From contig JAFZRF010000055.1 of the NCBI GenBank assembly GCA_017620025.1, positions 62,001 through 126,000 of the forward strand: a stretch of DNA of 64,000 bases, in the 5' to 3' direction. Positions 22,388 through 31,073 of this stretch are shown one piece after another (positions within the stretch are counted from its first letter, which is position 1; every line of letters begins with the position of its first letter). Position numbers and translations under genes: made by a program. This stretch comes from Ruminococcus sp. (GTDB taxonomy: Bacteria; Bacillota; Clostridia; Oscillospirales; Ruminococcaceae). Below the pieces are notes generated by a model that saw nothing but the letters and a program-made list of their open reading frames with translations, made no database searches and was not told the DNA's origin.

Positions 22388-23515
22388 TCACGAAAGCCTG
22401 TGCAGATAGGTCAGTTCACCGCTGACCGCATCATCCGTAAAAATACTGTTGAGGTCGCATATCATATCTGCTGCACCTGTTGTCTGCTGGAACATATTCT
22501 GTCCCGTACACCATACATCGCCGTTCTTTACAGCCTTGAAATCTGCCAGTACGCTGCATTTCCCGATAAGCTGGCTTATACTTTCAAGGTCACCGTCTAC
22601 CGTGCTGTTGTAAATAAGTATATCGGCATCATGTGCGATATCGTAGAAGGTCTCCGTCTGTATGTTCATGGTGGAAAGGGCATTGTCATCCACATTGAGG
22701 TCATCGGCAGTAAAGATATATCTTCCGCCAGCAAGACCTATCATCTTTGATACATAGTCTCCCGGCTTGCGTATGCTGAAATAACCGTTGGATGTGATAT
22801 AGAAGAATGCGGCAGTCCTGCGCTCTTCCTCCGGGATATCCGGTACTTCAAGGCTCTCAAAGGCCTCCGTTTTTTCAGCGAAGAGCTTTTCTGCCTGCTC
22901 TGTCTCTCCGGTGAGCAGGCCGTAGAACTTCATCCATTCCATGCGCCCGAGCGGATGCGTCTCATAGCTTGAACGCTCCGTAAGCACCGGTATGCCGAAG
23001 GACTCTATCTGCTCCTTTACCTCCGGGGTGTGATATATCATCGTGGACTCCACGGCGAGCCCGCAGTTCCGGCTCACGAGCGTTTCATAGTCCGGTGCGC
23101 TGTACTTGCCGATGAACTCGATACTTCCCGAAGAGACCGCATCATGTATCGCAGGAAGGCTCCAGCCGTCTGCAGCGGTCGAGGTCATAGTCACATCGCC
23201 GAGCTTTCCGATACCGTCAAACAGATCCATGGCAGAGGTCGCTGCAACGTAGATATTTTCCACCGGCTGCTTTATGACTGTCATGCCCTGAGTATCCTCC
23301 GGCACTTCAACTCCCTCAGGCACTATAAGATACCTGTCATCACCGACAGCTGCTACAGCACAGCCGTTTGCACAGTAGTCAACGCTGAACTGCTCCGCAT
23401 ACTTAAGCTCCATGCTGCCGGTGATATCATATCCGGCAGTCTCCTGCCTTTTCCCGCAGCCCGTGACGATCAGCGCAGCTGCCGTCAGAAGCGGGAGCAG
23501 TGATCTTACTCGCAT
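22388..23515 (-). CDS. btuF: Corrinoid-binding lipoprotein of the ABC importer
   Basis: This 375-aa substrate-binding protein of the BtuF/FhuD fold has lipoprotein signal VTGC (Cys20). Typical elements are the YFSIRKPGDYVSKMIGLAGG segment and the long connecting helix. The start overlaps the previous stop (ATGCGAGTAA). It would capture the corrinoid outside the membrane and hand it to the permease encoded next. Iron complexes are a possible alternative cargo, but the riboswitch favours cobamides. Confidence 0.88.
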   Translation of the reverse strand: MRVRSLLPLLTAAALIVTGCGKRQETAGYDITGSMELKYAEQFSVDYCANGCAVAAVGDDRYLIVPEGVEVPEDTQGMTVIKQPVENIYVAATSAMDLFDGIGKLGDVTMTSTAADGWSLPAIHDAVSSGSIEFIGKYSAPDYETLVSRNCGLAVESTMIYHTPEVKEQIESFGIPVLTERSSYETHPLGRMEWMKFYGLLTGETEQAEKLFAEKTEAFESLEVPDIPEEERRTAAFFYITSNGYFSIRKPGDYVSKMIGLAGGRYIFTADDLNVDDNALSTMNIQTETFYDIAHDADILIYNSTVDGDLESISQLIGKCSVLADFKAVKNGDVWCTGQNMFQQTTGAADMICDLNSIFTDDAVSGELTYLHRLS

Positions 23516-24471
23516 TTCTGTAATGTCTCAGAATCGAAATAGAGCTTGTAGTCTATCGTATGCGGCTCACTCATTGCGGTAGTCCTTGCACCGACAGGCA
23601 TCTTGTAATCAAATCCGATAATATCTATCGTGAATACGGAATGACCGTCAATGATCTCGGGGAGGTAGTTTCCGCCCTCTATTATCATCAGGTCGTACTT
23701 GTCGCTGCTCCATACTATCTCTGCATCAGCATAACCGTCCTTAACTATGACTTTGCACGGCGACTGTACCGAAGCCCTGCCTGAGCCGCCCTCAAGGCTG
23801 ACATCGCAGGTATACTCTCCGTCCTCAAGACCGAGCTCTGAAGCAGTTGTATATCTGCATTCGTAGAAAGCCTCATCCGGCAGCGAATCCGCACGGAAAA
23901 CAAGTGTCCTGCCGTACCACTCCTGCTTCTTTGCACTGAGTGCAGCACACTGAACCTCTGCATCGAGAGCTTCAACGGGAACTGTGAATACGGACTGCCC
24001 GCTGTCGTTCACGGTATAGGCGATACAGTCCGCTCTGGCTGCCTTGTCAGCCTCGTCCTCAGTACCCATAAAGAGAAGATCGTAGGACTTGCTGTCTATG
24101 ATGATATCGGCAGTCATAGCATCGTCTGCAACGTGAAGTATGCAGTCGGCAATCTTGAACATAGAGGAGCTTGAATCGACGGAGATATGGTAATCGCCCT
24201 CGTTTAGTGATGAAGCTTCTACAGCTTCCATGCCCTCATATCCTACCTCGTTCTGAGGTGCTGTCTCATGCTCTGTTGCAGCCTCTGTAGCGGCTTCTGT
24301 CACTGGTTCAGTCGGTTCCTCGGTCTGTTCTTCAGCCGCTGCTTCTGTGATCTCTTCCGTTGCTGCCTCTGTTGCTGCTTCTGTGGGAGCGGTGCTCTGT
24401 GCAGGTGTGCTGCTGCATGATGCAAGAGCAAGCGCTGCGATGATCGATATTGCTGTGATCCTGTTTTTCAT
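23506..24471 (-). CDS. Lipoprotein with two related beta domains in the corrinoid operon
   Basis: This 321-aa lipoprotein (ASC lipobox, Cys19) has a Thr/Glu/Ala-rich spacer (about 24-72) followed by two similar domains: LNEGDYHISVDSSSSMFKI with CILHVADDAMTADIII in the first and LEDGEYTCDVSLEGG with CKVIVKDGYADAEIVW in the second, each ending near a KSYDLL or KYDLM motif. The repeats recall NEAT-like ligand-binding beta sandwiches, but this is by appearance only. The position between the chelatase and the binding protein suggests a surface receptor for a corrinoid, haem or metal. A hairpin stands just upstream. Confidence 0.7.
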   Translation of the reverse strand: MKNRITAISIIAALALASCSSTPAQSTAPTEAATEAATEEITEAAAEEQTEEPTEPVTEAATEAATEHETAPQNEVGYEGMEAVEASSLNEGDYHISVDSSSSMFKIADCILHVADDAMTADIIIDSKSYDLLFMGTEDEADKAARADCIAYTVNDSGQSVFTVPVEALDAEVQCAALSAKKQEWYGRTLVFRADSLPDEAFYECRYTTASELGLEDGEYTCDVSLEGGSGRASVQSPCKVIVKDGYADAEIVWSSDKYDLMIIEGGNYLPEIIDGHSVFTIDIIGFDYKMPVGARTTAMSEPHTIDYKLYFDSETLQKCE

Positions 24472-24492
24472 AATATACCTCTTTATATCAGT

Positions 24493-24516
24493 ATCGGGCA
24501 GCCGAAACTGCCCGAT
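24493..24516 (-). promoter_or_regulatory. Intercistronic hairpin without T-tract
   Basis: Perfect 9-bp stem ATCGGGCAG / CTGCCCGAT with a 6-nt loop, between the CbiK-like gene and the next. With no T-run on the minus strand it is more likely an mRNA-stability or processing element than a terminator. Confidence 0.5.
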
Positions 24517-24555
24517 AGAATGTCATATTGCCTGTAACGCAGATACCGTTCCGTC

Positions 24556-25632
24556 TTACTTGATAGAATCGACAGCCTTCTGTGCGTGCTCGATGTAGAT
24601 CTGTCTGATTGCTTCGTTCTCGCCGAGACCTCTGATCACACACTCTACCTCATAGCCAGCATCCTCGAAGATGCTCTTCCATGAATCCTCATCGTCGCCT
24701 GCCATATCGTTGTTAGCGTGATCGCCTGCAACTACCATGAGGGGCTCGAGGACTACCTTTTCATAGCTGCCGTTCTTAACCAGCTCGAGTACGTCCTCAA
24801 CGGAGGGCTCTGCCTCAACTGTGCCTACGAAGTAGTTCTTGTGGCCGTCAGCTGTAAGCATATCCTGCATCTTAGAGTATACGCTGTTGGAATCGGCCTC
24901 TGTACCGTGTCCCATGAAGCAGATAGCTGTCTTTCCGTCGTCATACTCTGCTGTCCAGTTTACGATAGCGTTCTCAACACGCTTGAAGTCATCATCGCTT
25001 GTGAGAAGCGGCTCGCCGAATGCTACCTTCTCGAAAGCATCTGAGTACTCTGCAACTGTATCAACGATCTCGTTGTACTCGATACCGTTCATAAGGTGTG
25101 TGGGCTGTATAACAAGGTTCTTTACGCCGTTGTCAACTGCTCTCTCGAGTGCCTTGTTGATATCATCGATGAGTATTCCGTCACGGCGCTGTACATGGTC
25201 GATGATGATGTTTGCTGTGAATCCGCGGCGCACTGCATACTCAGGGAATGCCTTCTCGAGAGCACTCTCGATAGCACCGATAGTGAAACGGCGGCTGTCA
25301 TTGTAGCTTGTACCGAAGCTGAGAACGAGCAGCTCGTTGTCGCCGATATTGTCCTCGTTGCGGATATTGTCAAGGGAAGCATCGCCTGTATCGTAGTTCT
25401 CCTCGTCTTCCTCTTCTTCTGCCTCTGTCTCCTCCTCTGTGGGAGCTTCTGTCTCTTCCTCAGTAGGTGCTTCTGTCTCCTCCTCAGTTGCCTCTTCCGT
25501 AGCCTCCTCAGTTGCAGTCTCTGAAGCGGGCTCTGTGGGAGCTGTATCGGATGTTGTGCCGGCAGCACCGCAGGATGTAGCAGCTGCTGTCAGGCAGGCA
25601 AGACTGATGATGAGTGCAAGTGTCTTTTTCAT
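24556..25632 (-). CDS. cbiK: Exported CbiK-like sirohydrochlorin cobaltochelatase lipoprotein
   Basis: The start ATG at 25632 follows AGGAAG. The 358-aa product has a lipoprotein signal (ATSC, Cys21), a very acidic spacer at about 33-79 made of TEEE/TEAP units, and a complete CbiK domain (about 95-358) with metal-binding His179 (QPTHLMNG) and His242 (MGHGTEAD). CbiK inserts Co(II) into sirohydrochlorin in anaerobic cobalamin synthesis, normally in the cytoplasm; here the enzyme is predicted outside the membrane. It is the first gene of the riboswitch-controlled uptake operon. It could metallate or handle tetrapyrroles, or act as a metal- or porphyrin-binding receptor. Confidence 0.88.
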   Translation of the reverse strand: MKKTLALIISLACLTAAATSCGAAGTTSDTAPTEPASETATEEATEEATEEETEAPTEEETEAPTEEETEAEEEEDEENYDTGDASLDNIRNEDNIGDNELLVLSFGTSYNDSRRFTIGAIESALEKAFPEYAVRRGFTANIIIDHVQRRDGILIDDINKALERAVDNGVKNLVIQPTHLMNGIEYNEIVDTVAEYSDAFEKVAFGEPLLTSDDDFKRVENAIVNWTAEYDDGKTAICFMGHGTEADSNSVYSKMQDMLTADGHKNYFVGTVEAEPSVEDVLELVKNGSYEKVVLEPLMVVAGDHANNDMAGDDEDSWKSIFEDAGYEVECVIRGLGENEAIRQIYIEHAQKAVDSIK

Positions 25633-25671
25633 AATGATCTTCCTTTCTGTGAAAGGCCTGACCGCATAACG

Positions 25672-25699
25672 AAAAAAGCCCTCTGAACAGGCAGAAGGC
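25672..25699 (-). terminator. Intrinsic terminator of the cobalamin riboswitch
   Basis: Stem GCCTTCTG / CAGAGGGC (one T-G pair) followed by TTTTTT on the minus strand, 40 bp before cbiK. It is the likely expression platform: ligand binding ends transcription here. Confidence 0.8.
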
Positions 25700-25778
25700 A
25701 CGCAGACAGACTCCCCCGGGAGTCCGCATAACAGTACGATCAAAACCTCGTGACCCTGGCCTTGCGGCCATGTACCAA

Positions 25779-25950
25779 CAAACGGCAGGTTTCCTGACTT
25801 ATGCCTCAGCACGGTATACAGCCTTCCCGATCGCTCAGTGACTATATTCGCATACCGCTCCGCAATTACAGTGACGGGTTCGTGCAGGAACTTCACCTGC
25901 TTCCCTTTTACCTTTCCGCACGGTATACCGTCGGAAAGCACCGTTTGCCT
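25779..25950 (-). ncRNA. Cobalamin riboswitch aptamer
   Basis: On the minus strand the RNA has the conserved features of the B12 element: the GGGAAGCAGGTGAAG and CCTGCACGAACCCGTCAC core, GGAAGGC, and the B12 box AAGTCAGGAAACCTGCC (25800-25784). P1 is closed by CAAACGG (25947-25941) with CCGTTTG (25785-25779). It controls the operon 25632 down to 20237 through the terminator at 25672-25699. Confidence 0.95.
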
Positions 25951-25972
25951 TTTTAAATTTTCAACAATAAAC

Positions 25973-26001
25973 ATTATAGCAGACTTGCTCTGCAAATGCA
26001 A
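25973..26001 (-). promoter_or_regulatory. Promoter of the riboswitch operon
   Basis: On the minus strand TTGCAT (26001-25996), 17-bp spacer, TATAAT (25978-25973). Transcription would start just ahead of P1 of the riboswitch. Confidence 0.82.
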
Positions 26002-26039
26002 GTATTACGCAGATTTTGTACGTATACAACGAATCGTCT

Positions 26040-26681
26040 TCACTTTTTCAGGCCTTTTTTGGCGTCAAGCATATACAGCAGGGCGTTGCATATCGCCGCC
26101 GCCACATTGCTTCCTCCCTTTCTGCCCCTTGCAACTATACACGGGATACCGGTCTCTATTATCATTTCCTTTGACTGCACAACGTTCACGAATCCTACAG
26201 GAGCGCCTATTATGAGCTCCGGTACGAAGGTGCCGGCCTTGATATGCTCGCTGAGCCTTACCAGTGCAGTCGGGGCGTTTCCGACGGCGTACACCACGGG
26301 CCGTCCGAGTCCGGCGGCCTTGTCAACGGATGCCGCCGCTCTTGTTGTGCCGTTCAGCCTTGCCGTCTCTGCGATATCCTTATCCGCCATGAAGCACTCA
26401 CACTCACAGCCGTGACGGGCAAGTGCGGCCTTGTTGATGCCTGCCTTTGCCATATTGGTATCTGTGACTATCAGTGCGCCCCTGTCAAGCACCGAGAGAG
26501 CGGTATCAATGACATTCTCCGAGAAGTAAAGATTCTCCGCATAGTCGAAATCGGCAGTTGTATGTATCGCACGCATGACTACGGGCTTTATCTCCTCCGG
26601 TATCTCCCTTTCGAGCTCGCTCTCTATTATTTCAAAACTGCGCCGCTCAATATCGGCGGGCAGCACATATTCCAGCTTCAT
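26040..26681 (-). CDS. cbiC: Cobalt-precorrin-8 methylmutase
   Basis: This 213-aa enzyme moves a methyl group from C11 to C12 to give cobyrinate. Family motifs are RAIHTTADFDYAENLYFSE, ALIVTDTNMAKAGI and ELIIGAPVGFVNV. It is the last gene of the biosynthetic operon and overlaps cbiP by 4 bp. Confidence 0.95.
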   Translation of the reverse strand: MKLEYVLPADIERRSFEIIESELEREIPEEIKPVVMRAIHTTADFDYAENLYFSENVIDTALSVLDRGALIVTDTNMAKAGINKAALARHGCECECFMADKDIAETARLNGTTRAAASVDKAAGLGRPVVYAVGNAPTALVRLSEHIKAGTFVPELIIGAPVGFVNVVQSKEMIIETGIPCIVARGRKGGSNVAAAICNALLYMLDAKKGLKK

Positions 26682-28147
26682 ACGCCCTCCTCAATGATCT
26701 TGTAGATATACTCCGTGTCAAGCGCCTTTCGCACGCTGTCCGCGAGTATGTCAAGCTGCTCCTCACGGTACTCCCTCCGCCCGCAGACTCTTCCGTTGTA
26801 TTCCATACCCCTGCGCCTGTAAAGCGCTCTTACAAGCCTGCCTGATACCTCGGCGGTATCGAATATGCCGTGTACGTAGCAGCCTGCCGCATTGCCGGAG
26901 AAGCTGCCTCCGCAGTCGGTGAGCGGTTCGCCGCTGTCCGCCGTGACGCCCATGTGTATCTCATAGCCCTCAAACACAGCTCCGGAGAGGCAGGAGAAAA
27001 AGCCGTGTATATCGCAGAATCGGCCGCTTACCTGAGTCTGCCGTTTCTCCTTGCTGAACACCGTTGTACTGACAAGCAGACCGAGTCCGCTGACACTGCC
27101 GCCGCATTCGCTGCCGTCAGGGTCGGATATGGTCCTTCCCATGAGCTGATAGCCGCCGCATATCCCGAATACCGGTATACCCTCGCCGCAGCGCTCTCTC
27201 ACCGCCTCAGCAAGACCGCTCTCCCTGAGCCACGCCATATCCGCTATGGTGCTCTTTGTGCCGGGAAGGATGATCAAATCCGGCGTGCCGAGCTCTGATG
27301 CATTGGATACATAGCGCACCGATACTCCGTCATACTGTCCGAATACGTCAAGGTCTGTGAAGTTGGATATCTTCGGCAGGCGTATCACGGCTATGTCTAT
27401 GATGCCGCTCATCTCACGCCTTGTCAGTCTGGTTGAAAGACTGTCCTCGTCCTCAAGGTCACAGCTGAGATACGGCACTACTCCTGCAACTCTCTTGCCG
27501 GAACGCTCCTCAAGTATATCTATACCGTCGCGGAACAGTCCTATATCGCCGCGGAACTTGTTCACAACAAGCCCCTTTACAAGCTCCCGTTCGCTTTCCT
27601 CAAGCAGAGCGAGCGTACCGATGAGCTGTGCGAACACTCCGCCCCTGTCGATATCACCGACAAGCAGGACGGGCGCTCTTACAAGCTTTGCAAGCCCCAT
27701 ATTCACGATATCGTCGGCTTTGAGATTCAGCTCCACGGGACTTCCCGCACCTTCTATCACGATGATGTCGTGCTGCGAGGCAAGAGTACCGTATGCCGAC
27801 ATGATATCCGGTATAAGCTCCTTCTTGTGCCGGAAGTAATCCGCCGCCTTCATATTTCCACGCACTTTGCCGTTCACTATGACCTGCGAGCCGATGTCAG
27901 TCGTCGGTTTCAGCAGTACCGGATTCATCAGCGCGGAGGGCTCTATACCTGCCGCCTCAGCCTGTAATGCCTGCGCCCTTCCTATCTCGAGCCCGTCACG
28001 GGTGACAAAGGAATTGAGCGCCATATTCTGGGACTTGAACGGAGCAGCGGTATAGCCGTCCTGACGGAATATCCGGCAGAGGGCCGCTGTCAGCACGCTC
28101 TTGCCGACATCGGACATGGTCCCCTGCAGCATTATGCACTTAGCCAT
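26678..28147 (-). CDS. cbiP: Cobyric acid synthase (glutamine-hydrolysing)
   Basis: This 489-aa enzyme amidates four carboxylates of adenosylcobyrinate diamide. The N-terminal MLQGTMSDVGKSVLTAALCR is the P-loop-like ATP site, and the C-terminal glutamine amidotransferase domain has the nucleophile in VFGICGGYQLMG and a late His (AGCYVHGIFD). Length is normal. It overlaps the following cbiC by 4 bp and the preceding cobD by 8 bp, so it is translationally coupled. Confidence 0.95.
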   Translation of the reverse strand: MAKCIMLQGTMSDVGKSVLTAALCRIFRQDGYTAAPFKSQNMALNSFVTRDGLEIGRAQALQAEAAGIEPSALMNPVLLKPTTDIGSQVIVNGKVRGNMKAADYFRHKKELIPDIMSAYGTLASQHDIIVIEGAGSPVELNLKADDIVNMGLAKLVRAPVLLVGDIDRGGVFAQLIGTLALLEESERELVKGLVVNKFRGDIGLFRDGIDILEERSGKRVAGVVPYLSCDLEDEDSLSTRLTRREMSGIIDIAVIRLPKISNFTDLDVFGQYDGVSVRYVSNASELGTPDLIILPGTKSTIADMAWLRESGLAEAVRERCGEGIPVFGICGGYQLMGRTISDPDGSECGGSVSGLGLLVSTTVFSKEKRQTQVSGRFCDIHGFFSCLSGAVFEGYEIHMGVTADSGEPLTDCGGSFSGNAAGCYVHGIFDTAEVSGRLVRALYRRRGMEYNGRVCGRREYREEQLDILADSVRKALDTEYIYKIIEEGV

Positions 28148-29174
28148 TGATACACCTCCTCAGCGCTGTTATAAGCCGTGTGTTATCTTCGTACCCTCTC
28201 ACAGCGATACGGTAAAAGCCCTCTTCAAGTCCGTGAAAGCTCTGGCAGTCACGGATAAGTATGCCCTCGGATAGCATTTTTTCACAGAGCCCGGGAAGAC
28301 TGCGGAAGAAGATGAAATCCGCCTCGCTGCCATATACTCTTATCCCCATATCCCGCATCGATGAGATAAGATATTCACGTTCAGCAGTCACGTAATTCAC
28401 TGTCCGTTCTGTATAGTCCTTTTCTCCGAGTGCAGCTGTACCGGCTGCCTGAGCAATTGAAGATACGCTCCAGAACTGTCCGCTCCCGGCTATCCTCTGA
28501 GCAGTTTCAGCACTGCCGCAGACCGTATATCCGAGCCGCAGCCCCGGCATGGCATAGAGCTTTGTAAAGGCCTTGAGGATTATGCAGTTACCGCTGATAA
28601 ACCGCCGGAGACTGTATTTATCCCCGTCCCTTACAAATCCCATAAAGCACTCGTCACACACAAGCAGTATCCCGTTCTCTTCACATCTTCGGGCTGTGCG
28701 TTCAAGCAGCTCCGGCTCAATGAGAAGCCCCGTCGGGTTGTTCGGAGTGCATAGAAAGCAGATATCGACAGAACCGTCAAGCTCGTCAAGTATGCTGTCT
28801 GTAAGTACAAAGCCGTTTTCCTCCGTCAGCAGATGCTCTGCAATGCTGCAATCAGCTTCATTGAGCGCACGGGTGTATTCCCCGAATGACGGAGCACATA
28901 CTACGGCTTTCTGAGGACGGAAGGCATGGACGATGCGATAGATAAGGTCGGCAGCACCGTTTCCGCAGACTATGTTGTCCGGTGATATCTTCTCATGCTC
29001 TGCCAACCTCTGCCGCAGCTCAGTACAGTAAGGGTCAGGGTATTGTTCAGCACCGTCAATACTGCCGCTCAAAGCAGCCCTGACGCTATCCGGCATACCA
29101 AGTGGATTGATATTAGCCGAGAAATCGGTCACACCGGGAAAACGTCCGGTGTTCCCGCCGTGAAGCTGTATCAT
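28140..29174 (-). CDS. cobD: Threonine-phosphate decarboxylase, CobD type
   Basis: This 344-aa fold-type I PLP enzyme resembles histidinol-phosphate aminotransferases (HGGNTGRF at the N-terminus, FLCTPNNPTGLLI, and the PLP lysine in KAFTKLYAMPGLRLGY). In a cobalamin operon it is the CobD enzyme making (R)-1-amino-2-propanol phosphate. I start at ATG 29174: AGGAGG is directly upstream and the ATGA overlap with cbiB matches the rest of the operon, whereas the ATG eight codons earlier has no ribosome site. Confidence 0.9.
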   Translation of the reverse strand: MIQLHGGNTGRFPGVTDFSANINPLGMPDSVRAALSGSIDGAEQYPDPYCTELRQRLAEHEKISPDNIVCGNGAADLIYRIVHAFRPQKAVVCAPSFGEYTRALNEADCSIAEHLLTEENGFVLTDSILDELDGSVDICFLCTPNNPTGLLIEPELLERTARRCEENGILLVCDECFMGFVRDGDKYSLRRFISGNCIILKAFTKLYAMPGLRLGYTVCGSAETAQRIAGSGQFWSVSSIAQAAGTAALGEKDYTERTVNYVTAEREYLISSMRDMGIRVYGSEADFIFFRSLPGLCEKMLSEGILIRDCQSFHGLEEGFYRIAVRGYEDNTRLITALRRCING

Positions 29175-30136
29175 GTCATACCTCCTGCGATAATACATCT
29201 CAGAGCCGCTGATATCACGAGCATCAGCACTGATGCGCCGTACAGGAGCCTGTTCGCACGGCGTATGTCCTCCGGCTCGATGCTCCTGTCGTCGTCGCCT
29301 ATATAGGGCTTTTTGTGGAGCTCACCGAAGTACCATGCATCTCCCGCAAGACGAAGGTGAAGAGCTCCCGCACAGGCAGATTCAGTCTGCGCCGAGTTCG
29401 GGCTTGCATGATTTCGCCTGTCACGCTTCCAGATACGAAGCGCATTTCTTCCGTCAAGGCGGAACAACGGCGCAGAAGCCGCCATAAGGAGCGCTGTAAG
29501 GCGTGAGGGAATGTAGTTGAGAACGTCGTCGAGTTTTGCCGCAAACCGGCCTATATCGGCGTATTCCTCGTTACGGTAGCCGATCATCGAATCCATCGTG
29601 TTGACCGCTTTGTAGAGAAATGCGCCCGTAGCTCCTCCGAGTCCCATGAAGAAGAGCGGAGCAGTCACGCCGTCAGAGGTATTCTCCGCAACTGTTTCCA
29701 CCGCCGCACGTATTATCCCGTCACGGTCAAGCACAGCCGTATCACGGCCGACTATCATCGAGACAGCTCTTCTTGCCGCCTCGGTATCGCCCGACTCCGC
29801 AGCACGGCATACCTTCATGCTCTCGCTGCACAGACACCTCGCCGCAAGCATATAGCAGCAGAGAACAGTCTCAGCAGCGATCCCGAGAACGGTATGTATC
29901 CTGTAGCATATCCTGAGGACAAGCAGGGGAGCAGTAAAGGAGAGCAGTATCACGGTAACGGCAAGCAGTACCCCGCCGAGACGCAGATTCTTCATACGGC
30001 TGCGGACATACTTTTCAAGTCTGCTGATAAGCCTGCCGATAAGTCTTACCGGATGCGGGATATTATAGGGATCACCGACCAGCGAATCGAGCAGAAAGGC
30101 CAGTACGACCGGAAGAGCCGGCAAAAGCTGTTTCAT
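29171..30136 (-). CDS. cbiB: Adenosylcobinamide-phosphate synthase
   Basis: This 321-aa membrane enzyme joins aminopropanol phosphate to adenosylcobyric acid. Motifs are LLDSLVGDPYNIPHPVRLIG, the central VGRDTAVLDRDGIIRAAVETVAEN-like segment and MIGYRNEEYADIGRF. The start at 30136 gives an ATGA overlap with the previous gene and has AAAGGAG upstream; the earlier ATG has neither. Confidence 0.94.
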   Translation of the reverse strand: MKQLLPALPVVLAFLLDSLVGDPYNIPHPVRLIGRLISRLEKYVRSRMKNLRLGGVLLAVTVILLSFTAPLLVLRICYRIHTVLGIAAETVLCCYMLAARCLCSESMKVCRAAESGDTEAARRAVSMIVGRDTAVLDRDGIIRAAVETVAENTSDGVTAPLFFMGLGGATGAFLYKAVNTMDSMIGYRNEEYADIGRFAAKLDDVLNYIPSRLTALLMAASAPLFRLDGRNALRIWKRDRRNHASPNSAQTESACAGALHLRLAGDAWYFGELHKKPYIGDDDRSIEPEDIRRANRLLYGASVLMLVISAALRCIIAGGMT

Positions 30137-30693
30137 ATCTTCTCCTTTACGCTGAGCGACGTGCCGTCCCACAGGCATATATACCCGTGACCGTTCTCAC
30201 AGTGCCAGCTGTAGTAATCGCCGTGCGGAACGGCGTATTTTTCGAGTACAGACATTATTGTTCCGCCGTGAACGACAAACGCAATCGAGCCTGAAGCGGC
30301 GTATTTTCTGACGATCATTTCAAATGCCGCTGCACATCTCTGTCTGAAATCCGCCGGACTTTCACCGTTTGGAAATTGCATTCCGCCGCCGCTGTCAACC
30401 CACCTCTGATAGTCAGGATTGTCGGAAAGCTCCTTGTAGTTTTTACCTTCAAAGTCGCCGAAATCACACTCTCTGAGGTCATCGCAGAGAGTGATAGTCT
30501 GTGCTGGATAAATCCTCTCTGCCGTCTGTATACAGCGCTTCATCGGGCTGCATACAAGCACATCACAGGGCTCCGGTGTGAGCTCACGGAGGGCTGTTTC
30601 GCCCTCGTTGCACAGAGGTTCGTCAGTCCTGCCGATGTAGCGCTTTTCGAGGTTTCCGGCAGTAAGTCCGTGCCTGATGAATACTGTCCTCAT
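30133..30693 (-). CDS. cobC: Alpha-ribazole phosphatase, histidine phosphatase family
   Basis: This 186-aa phosphoglycerate-mutase-like phosphatase has the RHG motif (FIRHGLTAGN, catalytic His8) and a second His in VVHGGTIMSVL. It removes phosphate from alpha-ribazole-5'-phosphate or adenosylcobalamin phosphate in the nucleotide-loop pathway. Overlaps of 4 bp on both sides place it firmly in the operon. Confidence 0.88.
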   Translation of the reverse strand: MRTVFIRHGLTAGNLEKRYIGRTDEPLCNEGETALRELTPEPCDVLVCSPMKRCIQTAERIYPAQTITLCDDLRECDFGDFEGKNYKELSDNPDYQRWVDSGGGMQFPNGESPADFRQRCAAAFEMIVRKYAASGSIAFVVHGGTIMSVLEKYAVPHGDYYSWHCENGHGYICLWDGTSLSVKEKI

Positions 30694-31073
30694 GGCATCT
30701 CACCCTTTATGGCAGAGGGGATGCCGCAGACGAGCCTGATAACAGAATCAGAGCGGGCAGCGATGATACAGCCGCATCTTCCCACGTTCTCACGCCATAC
30801 CCTCTCGCTCTTTTCCAGCGGAACTATACCGCAGCCGATCTCATCTATGATGATGACTGCACGCTTATTTCTCCTGCACAGCTCTTCCGTAAAGGGGATA
30901 CACTCCTCACCGAGACGCTTTACAAGTTCATGGAAGGAACTGATACAACGGGCAGAAACAGCCTCCTCCGGCGTACATATCCTGCCGTCTGCGATATCCT
31001 CAGGGGCTATACCGAGTCTTTCCGTGACGAATGCCGTCTTGCCCTGATATGCCCCGCCTGTTACCATGATCAT
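30690..31073 (-). CDS. Short CobU-like P-loop protein
   Basis: This 127-aa protein starts MIMVTGGAYQGKT, a Walker A like that of CobU, and ends IRLVCGIPSAIKGEMP, which parallels the C-terminus of the full CobU next door (VYGIPVVLKGELPC). It lacks much of the middle found in the 173-aa CobU, including the His-containing ERHRKMR segment that carries the guanylate in CobU, so it probably cannot be a complete kinase/guanylyltransferase. Several clostridial operons carry such a second copy. A partial kinase or accessory subunit is plausible. Confidence 0.75.
   Translation of the reverse strand: MIMVTGGAYQGKTAFVTERLGIAPEDIADGRICTPEEAVSARCISSFHELVKRLGEECIPFTEELCRRNKRAVIIIDEIGCGIVPLEKSERVWRENVGRCGCIIAARSDSVIRLVCGIPSAIKGEMP

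Larger units (their letters stand above)
25633..26039. other. Leader region between the cobalamin synthesis and uptake operons, 407 bp
   Basis: It holds the promoter at 25973-26001, the riboswitch and its terminator. No terminator for the upstream cbi operon is visible between 26001 and 26039, so its transcripts may run into the riboswitch. Confidence 0.75.

Noticed and set aside
21827-22750. 307-codon plus-strand frame opposite the permease and binding protein
   Set aside because: It runs antisense across a gene boundary, is rich in His/Cys as typical of shadow frames, and has no ribosome site.
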